Positions 8,873 through 18,874 of a DNA stretch of 64,000 bases are shown in pieces (position 1 is the first letter of the stretch; each line of letters opens with the position of its first letter). The notes under the pieces are model-generated. The model ran no database searches and was not told where the DNA came from. It was given only the letters and a program-made list of their open reading frames with translations. Origin of the DNA: JAWKZG01 sp041396125 (GTDB lineage: Bacteria > Pseudomonadota > Gammaproteobacteria > Competibacterales > Competibacteraceae). A program made the translations under genes and the position numbers. The stretch covers positions 178,303 through 242,302 of the forward strand of contig JAWKZG010000008.1 of NCBI GenBank assembly GCA_041396125.1. The letters run 5' to 3'.

Positions 8873-8900
8873 TTGTAAAAATAACAAAGATTATTATAAT
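8873..8900 (+). promoter_or_regulatory. Candidate sigma-70 promoter of the first beta-helix gene
   Basis: TTGTAA (8873-8878) and a perfect TATAAT (8895-8900) separated by 16 nt, in an AT-rich patch about 100 nt upstream of the ATG at 9004. The corresponding position in the second repeat unit has lost this -10 consensus. Confidence 0.5.
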
Positions 8901-9003
8901 GATAATGCACCCTGTCGGCCGGTTTTATGGTGTGTCAATGACCAAAGTCGAGGATGGGTCGCTGTCACCTTAATTCATAACAACCGGAAACAGGATTTCT
9001 GAG

Positions 9004-11842
9004 ATGGCTCAAGTGTCCCGTCTGGCAAACGCTTCAGTTTTACCGCAGCGTTGCCTTCTGGCACAGGCCGTGGCGTTCAGTCTGGCGTTGAGTGGTAGTG
9101 CCCATGCCGCGACCTTTAACGTTACTACTGCTGCCGACAGTGGTGCGGGGAGTCTGCGTGATGCCGTAGCGCAAGCCAATAGCACGGCTGGCGCTGATGT
9201 GATCACGTTTAACGCCGGCCTTGGCACGATTACCCTGACCACTGGCCAGATCGACATCACCGAAACGCTCACAATCACCGGGCCGGCCGCCGGACAGACC
9301 ATCAGCGGTAATGATAGCTCACGTATCTTTGCGGTAACCGCCGCCAATCAGCCGCTGACGCTGGAAAATCTGACCCTGACGGCCGGAGCGACAACGGCCA
9401 CCAGCCCTTTCCCGGAAACCTGTACGGTTGATACAGGCGCAGGAGGGGCGGTTTGCACACTGAGCCCCCTCACCCTGACTAACAGCACAGTCTCGGATAA
9501 TTCCACGGCAGGGTATGGCACCCATGGCGGCGCGCTGTTTGTAAATGCTGATGCCACGCTCACTAACAGCACGATCTCGGGTAATAGCACCGCCGGGGAT
9601 CGTGCCCGCGGCGGTGCGCTTTTCGTGTACGGCAAAGTCACACTCAACAACAGTACGATCTCGGAGAATAGCACCGCAGGGAACTATGCCTACGGTGGCG
9701 GTTTTTTTGTGGATGGCGAGACCACGCTCAGCGATAGTGTTGTCTCGGGCAATAGCACCGCAGGGGACAATGCCTACGGTGGCGGGTTTACAGTGTTTGG
9801 TGTCACGACGCTGACCAACAGCACAGTCTCGGATAATTCCACGGTAGGGTATGCCGCCCATGGCGGCGGACTTTATGTGGCTGGTGAGTTCATGCTCAGT
9901 AATAGTACGGTCTCGGGCAATAGCACGGCAGGGGCGTCTGCCCTCGGTGGCGGACTTTATATGGCTGGTCCCGCGACACTGACCAACAGCACGATCTCGG
10001 GTAATAGCACCGCAGGGATTAATGCCCATGGCGGCGGGCTTTTTATGAATGGTCGTATCACGATCAGCAATAGCACGATAGCCGGTAATAGCACAGCGGA
10101 TGCTGATGCTGACGGCGGCGGGCTTTTTGCGATTAGCTTCAATCGTACTGCCACCTTAAGCAACACCATTCTGGCCGCTAACACCGGTGCTGGGGGCAAC
10201 TTCGTCGCTGTTTCGACCACCCTCAATGCCAGCTACAGCCTGCTGGGTGATGATGCCAGTGAAATCAATGGCATCAACAGCAACAATGTTTTCAACGATG
10301 TTCCCGGACTGGCCGCCCTGGCAGACAATGGTTGTACGCAACCGGCAGGGGCACCGGGCAGTGCCGCATGTGTACAGACTCAAGCCCTGCAAGCTGGCAG
10401 TCCGGCGCTGGATGCAGCCGATAGTGCGGTTTGTACCGCTGCCCCGGTCAACGGCCTTGATCAACGGGGTGGCCTGCGTGGTTTTAACGCCACCGGTACA
10501 CGGACGATCCGCGCCCGGCGATTGTGACATCGGTGCTTACGAGTTGTCAGCCGATACTCTGACGATCATCAAACAAACCTTGCCCGATGGCAGCGCAACG
10601 GCGTTTACTTTTAGCGGCGCGTTGGCGGGCGTCTATCAGCGATGGTGAGCAGCTAAGCGCAGAGTTATCGCCAGGGCAATACAGCGTCAGTGAAACGGTA
10701 CCGGCGGGTTGGGACTTGATTGATATCAGTTGTGATAATGACGCGGTCACCACCGATCTGAACATGGCCAGCATCGCGCTCACGCTCAATGGCACCGGTA
10801 GCGCCACCACCTGCACGTTCACCAACCGTCAGCGCGGCCGGATCGAAATCCATAAACAAACACAGCCTGCTGGTGCCCCGGAGAGTTTTAATTTCAGTGG
10901 TGACCTGGGCGATTTCACTCTCCAGGATGGCGACAGTAATATCCGCATGGACTTGCCCGCAAGCCGTACCTACGTTATCCAGGAAGCCGATCCTGCACCG
11001 GACTTTGATATGACCACCATCAGCTGTCATGAGTCCATCAATCTCAACAGCACGCACACCCTCACCACCCGTACCGTCACCGTTGCACTCGATCCTGGCG
11101 AGTTAGTCATCTGCACGTTCACCAACCGTCAGCGCGGCCAGATTGAAATCCGTAAAGAAACACAGCCTGCTGGTGCCCCGGAGAGTTTTAATTTCAGTGG
11201 TGACCTGGGCGATTTCACTCTCCAGGATGGCGACAGTAATATCCGCATGGACTTGCCCGCAAGCAGTACCTACGTCATCCGTGAAGCCGACCCTGCACCG
11301 GACTTTGATCTGACCGCCATCAACTGCGATGAGTCCACCATGCCCAACAGCAGGGTTGATATTCCCACCCGTACCGCCACCGTTGCACTCAATCCTGGCG
11401 AGTCAGTCATCTGCACGTTCACCAACCGTCAGCGCGCGCAGCTCAATATCAGCGTTGATGTGTTTGGTCCTGATTTTAATACCATGTTCAGCTTTACTAC
11501 CTCTGGCGGGTTGAGCCCATCGAACTTCAGTCTGCACGACGGCGAAACCCAATCCTTTTCTGGCCTGATTCCTGACCAGACCTACACCGTGAACGAGCAG
11601 GTACCGGCCAATTGGGTGCTGGAGGAGATCCTCTGCTCGAGCCACCGCCGGTGTGTGAAACGGGCAGTATCATCGTCACGCCGGAGCCGGGGCAATCCAT
11701 TGACGCCACATTCCGCTTTCGGCTGGGGCTGAGCGGAGAGCCCACCTCACCGCAAACCATTCCCGCACTGTCACTGTGGGGTCTGGGCGGCTTGATCAGT
11801 TTATTCGGCCTGGTCTTAGGGTGGCGGTGGCGACGAGGTTGA
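9004..11842 (+). CDS. Giant CSLREA/beta-helix surface protein with IPTL-CTERM tail, copy 1 (frameshifted)
   Basis: Predicted secreted or outer-surface protein. A Sec signal peptide (about residues 1-36, LAQAVAFSLALSGSAHA-ATF) is followed by a CSLREA-like head (FNVTTAADSGAGSLRDAVAQ), eight 28-residue beta-helix repeats (consensus TLTNSTVSGNSTAG-GGGL), a choice-of-anchor Q segment (DQRGGLRG, CDIGAYEL), four transthyretin-like repeats ending CTFTNRQR, and the IPTL-CTERM sorting tail IPALSLWGLGGLISLFGLVL-RWRRG. Against the intact copy at 12236 the gene has lost single C bases near 10500, 10509 and 11636 and gained a T near 10633, splitting it at 9004-10527, 10587-11732 and 11612-11842. Adhesion or matrix function is inferred from architecture. 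Confidence 0.8.
9472..10143 (+). repeat. 84-bp (28-residue) tandem coding repeats, 8 copies
   Basis: Eight in-frame units starting TLTNST or close variants, each with the GNSTAG and GGGL/GGAL core; the last is three residues longer. Each unit should form one rung set of a right-handed beta helix. Confidence 0.85.
10828..11427 (+). repeat. 300-bp tandem duplication inside copy 1
   Basis: Two consecutive 300-bp units, each opening with CGTCAGCGCGGC and encoding a transthyretin-like domain (IRKETQPAGAPESFNFSGDL to VICTFTNRQRG). They are nearly identical in DNA over the first half and more diverged over the second. Copy 2 of the gene lacks both. Confidence 0.85.
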
Positions 11843-12235
11843 CAAGTGACTCGCCCTGCAAGACGGCATCTTTCTGTGATGGCTATCAAATCACTGCTGG
11901 AGTTTCCTCCGCCTGGATTAGCTTTCCACGCAATCGGGTTTTTTTGAGCTTTCTGCGACACCGGTTCGCAAATGATTAATGATTTTATTTGCAGGCAGGG
12001 CAGGCGCAAAAACAATGCGCAAAGCTGGCGATTCCTGCGAGCAAGGGTGTTGCAAGTAGGGTTTTGCAAGCCTTAAGAATATGTCAGCATATTAACGAAT
12101 AACCAAGACTCTAACCATCGATGCAGCCTGTAGGCCGGTTTTGTCGCGTGTAAAAGATCAAAATCAGGTGGCAGGTTGCAGCTGTCTTCCTAACCATAAC
12201 ATCTGAAAAAACATCTGAAAACAAGGTTTCTGAAC
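11843..12235. repeat. Spacer of the tandem unit: decayed LysR 3' end plus leader, copy 1
   Basis: No gene. Bases 11875-11979 still read GYQITAGVSSAWISFPRNR and FLSFLRHRFAND, a decayed copy of the 3' end of the LysR gene (8680-8774). Then follow the GCAGGCAG-GCAGGCGC stretch seen at 8787, an AT-rich leader and an AACAAGGTTTCTGA sequence in front of the ATG. The block is repeated almost unchanged at 15059-15455. Confidence 0.8.
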
Positions 12236-15058
12236 ATGGCTCAATCGTACCGCATGACAAGCTATTTACCTGTACCGCAACGCTGCCCTCTGGCACAGGC
12301 CGTGGCGCTCAGTCTTGCCCTGGGCGCGGGTAGTGGTGTCGCCTACGCTGCGACCTTTAACGTTAGCAATACCGCCGACAGTGGTGCGGGAAGTCTGCGC
12401 GATGCCGTGGCGCAAGCCAATGGTGCTGCTGGCCCTGATGTGATCACGTTCAACAACGGCCTCGGTACGATCACCTTGACCTCAGGCCAGATCGACATCA
12501 CCGAAACGCTCACGATCAGCGGGCCTGCCGCCGGGCAGACCATTAGCGGTAATAATAACTCGCGCGTGTTCAGGGTGACGGCAACGGCCGCTGATCTGAC
12601 CCTGGAAAATCTGACCCTGACCGCCGGAGCGACAACGACCGATGGTGGTTCCCCGGTGTGTGCTCCGGATTCCGGTGATGGCGGTGCGGTCTGCGCGCTA
12701 GGCAATCTTACACTTACTAACAGCACCGTTTCGGCTAGTAGCACTTCAGGGTTTTTCGCCCTCGGCGGCGGACTTTATGTGTATGGTAATGCCACGCTCA
12801 GCAATAGCACCGTTTCGGGTAATAGTACGACAGGGGTTTTCGCCTCCGGCGGCGGACTCGCCGTGTACAGTAATGCCACGCTCAGCAACAGCACCGTTTC
12901 GGGTAATAGTACGACAGGGTTTGCTGCCGCCGGCGGCGGACTCGCCGTGTACAGTAATGCCACGCTCAGCAACAGCACCGTTTCGGGTAATAGTACGACA
13001 GGGTATGCTGCCTACGGCGGCGGACTTTATGTGTATGGTAATGCCACACTGACCAACAGCACGGTTTCTAATAATAGCACCGCCGGGGATGATGCCTACG
13101 GTGGCGGACTCGCCGTGTACGGCAATGTCACGCTCACTAACAGCACCGTTTCGGGTAATAGTACGACAGGGTATGCTGCCGACGGTGGCGGATTGGATGT
13201 GTATGGTAATGCCACGCTCAGCAACAGCACCGTTTCGGGTAACAGCACCGCAGATAATTATGCCGAAGGCGGCGGCATTTTCGTCTACGGCACCGCCACG
13301 CTCACCGATAGCACCATCTCGAACAATAGCACGGCAGGGTATACCGCTGACGGTGGCGGCCTATTGGTGCTCGGCAATGCCACACTTACCAATAGTACCG
13401 TCTCGAACAATAGTACCAATGATGACGACGCCGACGGCGGTGGAATTTCGGCGTATGGTGATGTCACGCTCACGAATAGCACGGTTTCGGGCAATAGCAC
13501 GGCAGGGGATTATGCTGACGGTGGCGGCCTATTGGTGCGCGGCAATGCCACACTTACCAATAGTATTGTCTCGGGCAATAGCACCGAGGGTGATTATGCT
13601 GACGGCGGCGGGATTTCAGTGCGTGGTGACGGCCTATTCACTAACAGCATTGTATCCGACAACAGCACGATAGGTGAAGACAGCGACGGCGGCGGTATTG
13701 ATGGCGATGAAAATATCACGCTCATCAACAGCACGGTTTCGGGCAACAGCACTGCAGATGATGATGCCGACGGTGGCGGGTTGTTGGCGCGCGGTAACGC
13801 CACACTGACCAACAGCACGGTTTCTAATAATAGCACCGCCGGGGATGATGCTTACGGCGGCGGGATTGCGGTGCGGGGTGACGCCACCCTGAACAACAGT
13901 ACGGTTTCGGGCAATAGCACTACAGGAACAGATGCTTATGGCGGCGGGCTATATGCAGATGGTACGGTCACGCTGACCAGCACCATACTGGCGGGCAATA
14001 CGGGTGATGAGGATAATCTTTCTGCCGGGGGTACCGTGAATGTCAGTTTCAGCCTGTTTGGCGATGATGCCAGTGAAATCAATGGCACTAACAGCAACAA
14101 TGTTTTCAACGATGCTCCCGGACTGGCCGCTCTGGCAGACAATGGTTGTGCGCAACTGGCGGGGGCACCGGGCAGTGCCGCATGTGTACAGACTCAAGCC
14201 CTGCAAGCTGGCAGTCCGGCGCTGGACGCAGCCGATAGTGCGGTTTGTACTGCTGCCCCGGTCAACGGCCTTGATCAACGGGGTGGCCTGCGTGGTTTTA
14301 ACGCCACCGGTACACCGGACGATCCCGCGCCCGGCGATTGTGACATCGGTGCTTACGAGTTGTCAGCCGATACTCTGACGATCATCAAACAAACCTTGCC
14401 CGATGGCAGCGCAACGGCGTTTACTTTTAGCGGCGCGTTGGCGGGCGCTATCAGCGATGGTGAGCAGCTAAGCGCAGAGTTATCGCCAGGGCAATACAGC
14501 GTCAGTGAAACGGTACCGGCGGGTTGGGACTTGATTGATATCAGTTGTGATAATGACGCGGTCACCACCGATCTGAACATGGCCAGCATCGCGCTCACGC
14601 TCAATGGCACCGGTAGCGCCACCACCTGCACGTTCACCAACCGTCAGCGCGCGCAGCTCAATATCAGCGTTGATGTGTTTGGCCCTGATTTTAATACCAC
14701 GTTCGGCTTTACTACCTCCGGCGGGTTGAGCCCATCGAACTTTAGTCTGCACGGCGGCGAAACCCAATCCTTTTCTGGCCTGATTCCTGACCAGACCTAC
14801 ACCGTGAACGAGCAGGTACCGGCCAATTGGGTGCTGGAGGAGATCCTCTGCTCCGAGCCGCCGCCGGTGTGTGAAACGGGCAGTATCATCGTCACGCCGG
14901 AGCCGGGGCAATCCATTGACGCTACATTCCGCTTTCGGCCCGGACTGAGCGGAGAGCCCACCTCACCGCAAACCATTCCCGCACTGTCACTGTGGGGTCT
15001 GGGCGGCTTGATCAGTTTATTCGGCCTGGTCTTAGGGTGGCGGTGGCGACGAGGTTGA
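12236..15058 (+). CDS. Giant CSLREA/beta-helix surface protein with IPTL-CTERM tail, copy 2 (intact, 940 aa)
   Basis: Intact homologue of the gene at 9004. Signal peptide (LAQAVALSLALGAGSGVAYA), CSLREA-like head (FNVSNTADSGAGSLRDAV), fifteen 28-residue beta-helix repeats, choice-of-anchor Q region (LADNGCAQ, DQRGGLRG, GDCDIGAYEL), two transthyretin-like domains (TLTIIKQTLPDGSATAF; QLNISVDVFGPDFNTTF), and IPTL-CTERM (IPALSLWGLGG, hydrophobic helix, RWRRG). IPTL-CTERM tails in Gram-negatives are thought to be recognised by an exosortase-like or rhombosortase-like system, so the protein is probably surface-anchored or released with exopolysaccharide. No sortase gene lies in the window. Length polymorphism between copies suggests repeat-driven variation. 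Confidence 0.88.
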   Translation: MAQSYRMTSYLPVPQRCPLAQAVALSLALGAGSGVAYAATFNVSNTADSGAGSLRDAVAQANGAAGPDVITFNNGLGTITLTSGQIDITETLTISGPAAGQTISGNNNSRVFRVTATAADLTLENLTLTAGATTTDGGSPVCAPDSGDGGAVCALGNLTLTNSTVSASSTSGFFALGGGLYVYGNATLSNSTVSGNSTTGVFASGGGLAVYSNATLSNSTVSGNSTTGFAAAGGGLAVYSNATLSNSTVSGNSTTGYAAYGGGLYVYGNATLTNSTVSNNSTAGDDAYGGGLAVYGNVTLTNSTVSGNSTTGYAADGGGLDVYGNATLSNSTVSGNSTADNYAEGGGIFVYGTATLTDSTISNNSTAGYTADGGGLLVLGNATLTNSTVSNNSTNDDDADGGGISAYGDVTLTNSTVSGNSTAGDYADGGGLLVRGNATLTNSIVSGNSTEGDYADGGGISVRGDGLFTNSIVSDNSTIGEDSDGGGIDGDENITLINSTVSGNSTADDDADGGGLLARGNATLTNSTVSNNSTAGDDAYGGGIAVRGDATLNNSTVSGNSTTGTDAYGGGLYADGTVTLTSTILAGNTGDEDNLSAGGTVNVSFSLFGDDASEINGTNSNNVFNDAPGLAALADNGCAQLAGAPGSAACVQTQALQAGSPALDAADSAVCTAAPVNGLDQRGGLRGFNATGTPDDPAPGDCDIGAYELSADTLTIIKQTLPDGSATAFTFSGALAGAISDGEQLSAELSPGQYSVSETVPAGWDLIDISCDNDAVTTDLNMASIALTLNGTGSATTCTFTNRQRAQLNISVDVFGPDFNTTFGFTTSGGLSPSNFSLHGGETQSFSGLIPDQTYTVNEQVPANWVLEEILCSEPPPVCETGSIIVTPEPGQSIDATFRFRPGLSGEPTSPQTIPALSLWGLGGLISLFGLVLGWRWRRG
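12710..13969 (+). repeat. 84-bp (28-residue) tandem coding repeats, 15 copies
   Basis: Fifteen exact-length units, each coding TLxNSTVSxNST-GGG-G. Units 2-4 are almost identical at the DNA level, which points to recent expansion. Acidic DDDAD/DDAYG loops dominate the C-terminal units and aromatic loops the N-terminal ones. Confidence 0.92.
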
Positions 15059-15455
15059 CAAGTGACTCGCCCTGCAAGACGGCATCTTTCTGTGATGGCT
15101 ATCAAATCACTGCTGGAGTTTCCTCCGCCTGGATTAGCTTTCCACGCAATCGGGTTTTTTTTGAGCTTTCTGCGACACCGGTTCGCAAATGATTAATGAT
15201 TTTATTTGCAGGCAGGGCAGGCGCAAAAACAATGCGCAAAGCTGGCGATTCCTGCGAGCAAGGGTGTTGCAAGTAGGGTTTTGCAAGCCTTAAGAATATG
15301 TCAGCATATTAACGAATAACCAAAGACTCTAACCATCGATGCAGCCTGTAGGCCGGTTTTGTCGCGTGTAAAAGATCAAAATCAGGTGGCAGGTTGCAGC
15401 TGTCTTCCTAACCATAACATCTGAAAAAAAACATCTGAAAACAAGGTTTCTGAAC
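15059..15455. repeat. Spacer of the tandem unit, copy 2
   Basis: Near-identical repeat of 11843-12235 with a few 1-2 bp changes in homopolymers (for example one extra T near 15160 and two extra A near 15427). It again contains the decayed LysR 3' end and the leader of the beta-helix gene. No gene. Confidence 0.9.
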
Positions 15456-15728
15456 ATGGCTCAATCGTACCGCATGACAAGCTATTTACCTGTACCGCAA
15501 CGCTGCCCTCTGGCACAGGCCGTGGCGCTCAGTCTTGCCCTGGGCGCGGGTAGTGGTGTCGCCTACGCTGCGACCTTTAACGTTAGCAATACCGCCGACA
15601 GTGGTGCGGGAAGTCTGCGCGATGCCGTGGCGCAAGCCAATGGTGCTGCTGGCCCTGATGTGATCACGTTCAACAACGGCCTCGGTCATTCCCGCGCAGG
15701 CGGGAATCCAGATCCGATAGCGATGTAA
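15456..15728 (+). pseudogene. Third copy of the beta-helix gene, truncated after 77 codons
   Basis: Identical to the start of the gene at 12236 through ...FNNGLG (last native base 15686). It then runs straight into a dRS3-like repeat and stops at 15728. Only the signal peptide and the first part of the CSLREA-like head remain, so it could at most give a short secreted peptide. Confidence 0.88.
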
Positions 15729-16250
15729 CCCGGATAAAATGAAATGGCATCCGGGGTGCTGTTCGCCACCTATCGTCGATGACAAGTTGCCTTCTCTACG
15801 AACAACAAAACCGCAATCGTCGCTATTCCCGCGCAGGCGGGAATCCAGATCCGATAGCGACGTAGCCCGGAGAAAATGTAATGGCATCCAGGGTGATGCT
15901 CGCCACCTATCGTCGATGACAAGTTGCCTCCCACGAACAAAACCAACTGCCGTCATTCCCGCGCAGGCGGGAATCCAGTCCGATAGCGACGTAGCCCGGA
16001 TAAAATGAAATGGCATCCGGGGTGCTGTTTGCCACCTATCGTCGATGACAAGTTGCCTTCTACGAAACAACAAAACCAACCGTCGTCATTCCCGCGCAGG
16101 CGGGAATCCAGTCCGATAGCGATGTAGCCCGGATAAAATGAAATGTGGCATCCGGGGTGATGCTCGCCACCTATCGTCGATGACAAATTGCCTTCTCTAC
16201 GAAACAACAAAACCAACCGTCGTCATTCCCGCGCAGGCGGAATCCAGTCT
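15687..16250. repeat. Array of five dRS3-like palindromes with conserved 110-bp spacers (NIME-like)
   Basis: The palindrome ATTCCCGCGCAGGCGGGAAT occurs at 15688, 15825, 15955, 16088 and, one base short, 16225, a period of 130-137 bp. The intervening segments are near-copies of one another (TCCGATAGCG, CCTATCGTCGATGACAA and AACAAAACCAACCGTCG are shared). This is the architecture of Neisserial intergenic mosaic elements, where dRS3 repeats alternate with RS repeats. The rest of the interval to 16338 holds no gene I can recognise. Confidence 0.85.
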
Positions 16251-16338
16251 GGTAGCCTGAATAGTATAGGGAACTATTGCCAACGCCATTGCTTTTACCT
16301 ATTTTTGAGCAAAGAGAACGGAAACAACGATAGCGATC

Positions 16339-18729
16339 ATGGCGAATTACACGGGGGCAACAAAAGTTGGCGTTTTGCCAACGGCTACACAAAAGCTGGC
16401 GTGACTTAGCGATGTTTTTCGACATCCAGCCGAAAGACGTGGAGGTTTTTAAAACCGGAGAGGAAGCGAGCGAAATCTGGGACTGGCTGAAAGCCCGCAA
16501 CCGCCTCGGCGAACTTCCTGAAGCCCTGCGCTATATTGACCGCGAAGACCTTGCCCTTATTCTGGAGCCACTGACACCAGCGACAGCAACTGAACCCAAC
16601 TGGCAAGGTTCACCGTTTCCGGGCCTGCGTGCATTTGCCGAGCAAGACGCACCGATTTTTTCGGGCGCAAGCGGGAAACCCAGGAACTGCTGGAAAAACT
16701 TGCCCAGACGCGTTTCGTTGCGGTGATCGGCGCTTCGGGTTCCGGTAAGTCCTCATTGGTTGCTGCCGGGCTGTTGCCACGTTTGACGGAACTCGGCTGA
16801 AAACCCCGGGATTATGTGTGTTTTGCGCCAGGCGAACTGAGCGACGACCCGTTTCTCGCGCTGCCGCGCTGCTGGCGAACAAATATCCACGGGCTTGGCT
16901 TGAAGGGACGCGAGATTGCCGACAAGCTGCGTGCACAAGGTGATTTGGCGGGTTTGCTGAGTAATAATCAGCCGTTCACGAGCGAATTGCTGCTATTCAT
17001 CGATCAGTTCGAAGAGCTATTCACGCTCTGTGATGAAAGCCACCATCACCGTTTTATCGAGCTGCTGGCGCGTGCAATTTCATCCCCCGGCATCCAGGCT
17101 GTGCTTACCTTGCGCGCGGATTTCTATCATCGGTGCATCGATTATCCGCGATTAGCAGAACTACTACGCAGCGGCTCGTTTCCGCTGGCAGCACCGGATT
17201 TGCTGACACTGAACGAGATGATTATCGGCCCAGCGGCGATGGCTGGGCTGCACTTCGAAGACGGGTTAGCCAGCCGGATACTGACCGACACCGGACAGGA
17301 ACCAGGCTCGTTGCCCCTGCTGGCATTCGCCTTGGAGTCGCTTTATCAGGTCCGCACGGATAACGCTCTGACCCATACCGCTTATGAACAGCTCGGCGGC
17401 GTTCAAGGTGTTATCCGGCAACGTGCGAATGCCGTGTTTAAGAAGCTGACGCAAGCTTTGGGGGAGGAAACGGCGGAGCAGGCGCTAAGGCAAGTATTTA
17501 TCGAACTGGTTGAAGTCAATCCTGAACGTGGCACACCAACCTGCAAACGGGCACCGCTGACACACTTCGAACCGACCTCGGCGGCAAGTAAGCTGATAGA
17601 TCGCTTTATCCAGGCGCGGTTATTAGTTTGCAGTGGTGATGATCGTGACGAAGCTATTGTCGAAGTGGCTCACGAAGCGCTGCTTACTCAGTGGCCAAAA
17701 CTTAGTAACTGGATCGAAGAGTGCTTTGAGGATTTGCGAATTGTGCGCCAAGCTCAATTTGATTCGCAGGAATGGGAACGGTTGGGCAAGCCTGATAGCT
17801 ATTTCTGGCGTGACGAGCGTATCAGATCTGCGAATGCTGTAATCCAGCGACTGCAACTCAGAGTGTCAGCGCCACTTAAAGATTTCTTGTGCACTGAAGT
17901 TGAGCGCGAAATCGAGCGGTTTTTAAAGTCTTCACCAAGCAAACCCCAAAAACCAGATACGGATCACAAGATAAAGGCCAAAATCGGCGATCAGCTGGCG
18001 GAAATCGGTGATTCGCGTCGCGGAGTAGGGGTAAACACGCAAGGCTTACCGGATATTTTCTGGTTGCCCGTGCGACCTGGTACAATTATTTTGGAAAATA
18101 AACGGGGTAAATTCCAAGTCGAAGCGTTTCATATCGCCAAATATCCGGTTACCTGGATTCAATATCGGGCATTTATCCAAGCAATAGATGGTTATCGTGA
18201 TAAACGTTGGTGGCAGGGTTTGAAGCAATTCAATTCCACTGATTACCTTAACAGAATTGATAACAATCCGGCGGAAAATGTGAGCTGGTACGATGCGGTG
18301 GCTTATTGCCGGTGGTTGAGTGAGAAGCGAGGTTACAACATCCGCTTGCTGACGGAACAGGAATGGCAGCTTGCAGCGTCGGGTGGCGATGAACGCCAAT
18401 TTCCCTGGGGGAACGGGTGGCGAAGCAAGCTAGCTAATACTGTTGAGAGTGGCCTGGAACGGACGACGGCAGTGGGAATGTATCAGGGTGGGGCCTCGCC
18501 AGTGGGTGCGTTGGATATGGCGGGCAATGTCTGGGAGTGGTGCCTTAATCAACACGATGAGCCCTCTATCACTTCGATCGATGATGCTGATTCTGCGCGT
18601 GTATTGCGTGGTGGGTCCTGGGGCTTCCCTCTGGACGACGCGCGCGTGACGTCCAGTTTTAAATATCTTCCCAATGCTCGCAGCAATCTTATGGGCTTTC
18701 GGCTATGTCGTCCATCCCCCATCAATTAA
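16339..18729 (+). pseudogene. EAD-nSTAND1 NTPase-FGE (SUMF1-like) conflict protein, with frameshifts
   Basis: Large multidomain sensor/effector of an NTP-dependent conflict system. It starts at ATG 16339 (MANYTGATK, then a +1 slip into LAFCQRLHKSWRDLA). In order: an effector-associated domain (about residues 10-75, WRDLAMFFDIQP to DREDLALILEP); an nSTAND1 STAND-type ATPase with PFPGLRAF, Walker A GASGSGKSS, Walker B LLLFIDQFEELF, the arginine sensor LTLRADFY and the winged-helix region VAHEALLTQWPKL; then a C-type-lectin-like FGE domain from about 17960 (DIFWLPV, IAKYPVTWIQYRAF, GALDMAGNVWEWCLNQ, VLRGGSW, GFRLC). Damage: slips near 16366, 16663, 16862 and 16908, and a TGA at 16797-16799 (probably TGG). 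From 16816 to the end it is open. Its FGE domain is a close relative of that at 26508-27264. Broken or badly sequenced cannot be decided here. Confidence 0.78.
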
Positions 18730-18874
18730 AACCCTGTCCACTAAACCCCGCATGATCGACTATCACCCTCTACATTTTCCGGGTTTTCCAGCGTGCGCTG
18801 TTTTTTGCGGATATCAGCTCTATACTTTTTTAGGATAGGCAATGCCTGGCTGAACAGGGAATCAGGAGGAAAAG

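Noticed and set aside
10500..10640. Programmed frameshift in surface protein copy 1
   Set aside because: Two C losses and one T gain relative to copy 2 with no slippery heptamer or downstream structure; simple indels explain it.
12710..13969. Non-coding satellite or CRISPR-like array with 84-bp period
   Set aside because: The units stay in frame, keep 28 residues and code a beta-helix motif within an intact 940-codon gene.
15486..16079. 197-codon minus-strand open frame with repeated NLSSTIGGEQHPGCH text
   Set aside because: Product of translating the dRS3/RS array; the repetition is that of the DNA repeats.
15687..16250. CRISPR array or integron attC array
   Set aside because: The regular units share their 'spacers' as well as the 20-bp palindrome and the period is 130-137 bp, so it is a mosaic of two repeats. 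No cas genes or integron integrase are nearby.
16339..18729. DGR reverse transcriptase next to the FGE proteins
   Set aside because: I looked on both strands for a reverse-transcriptase motif (YxDD context) and a template repeat around the island and found neither within the window.
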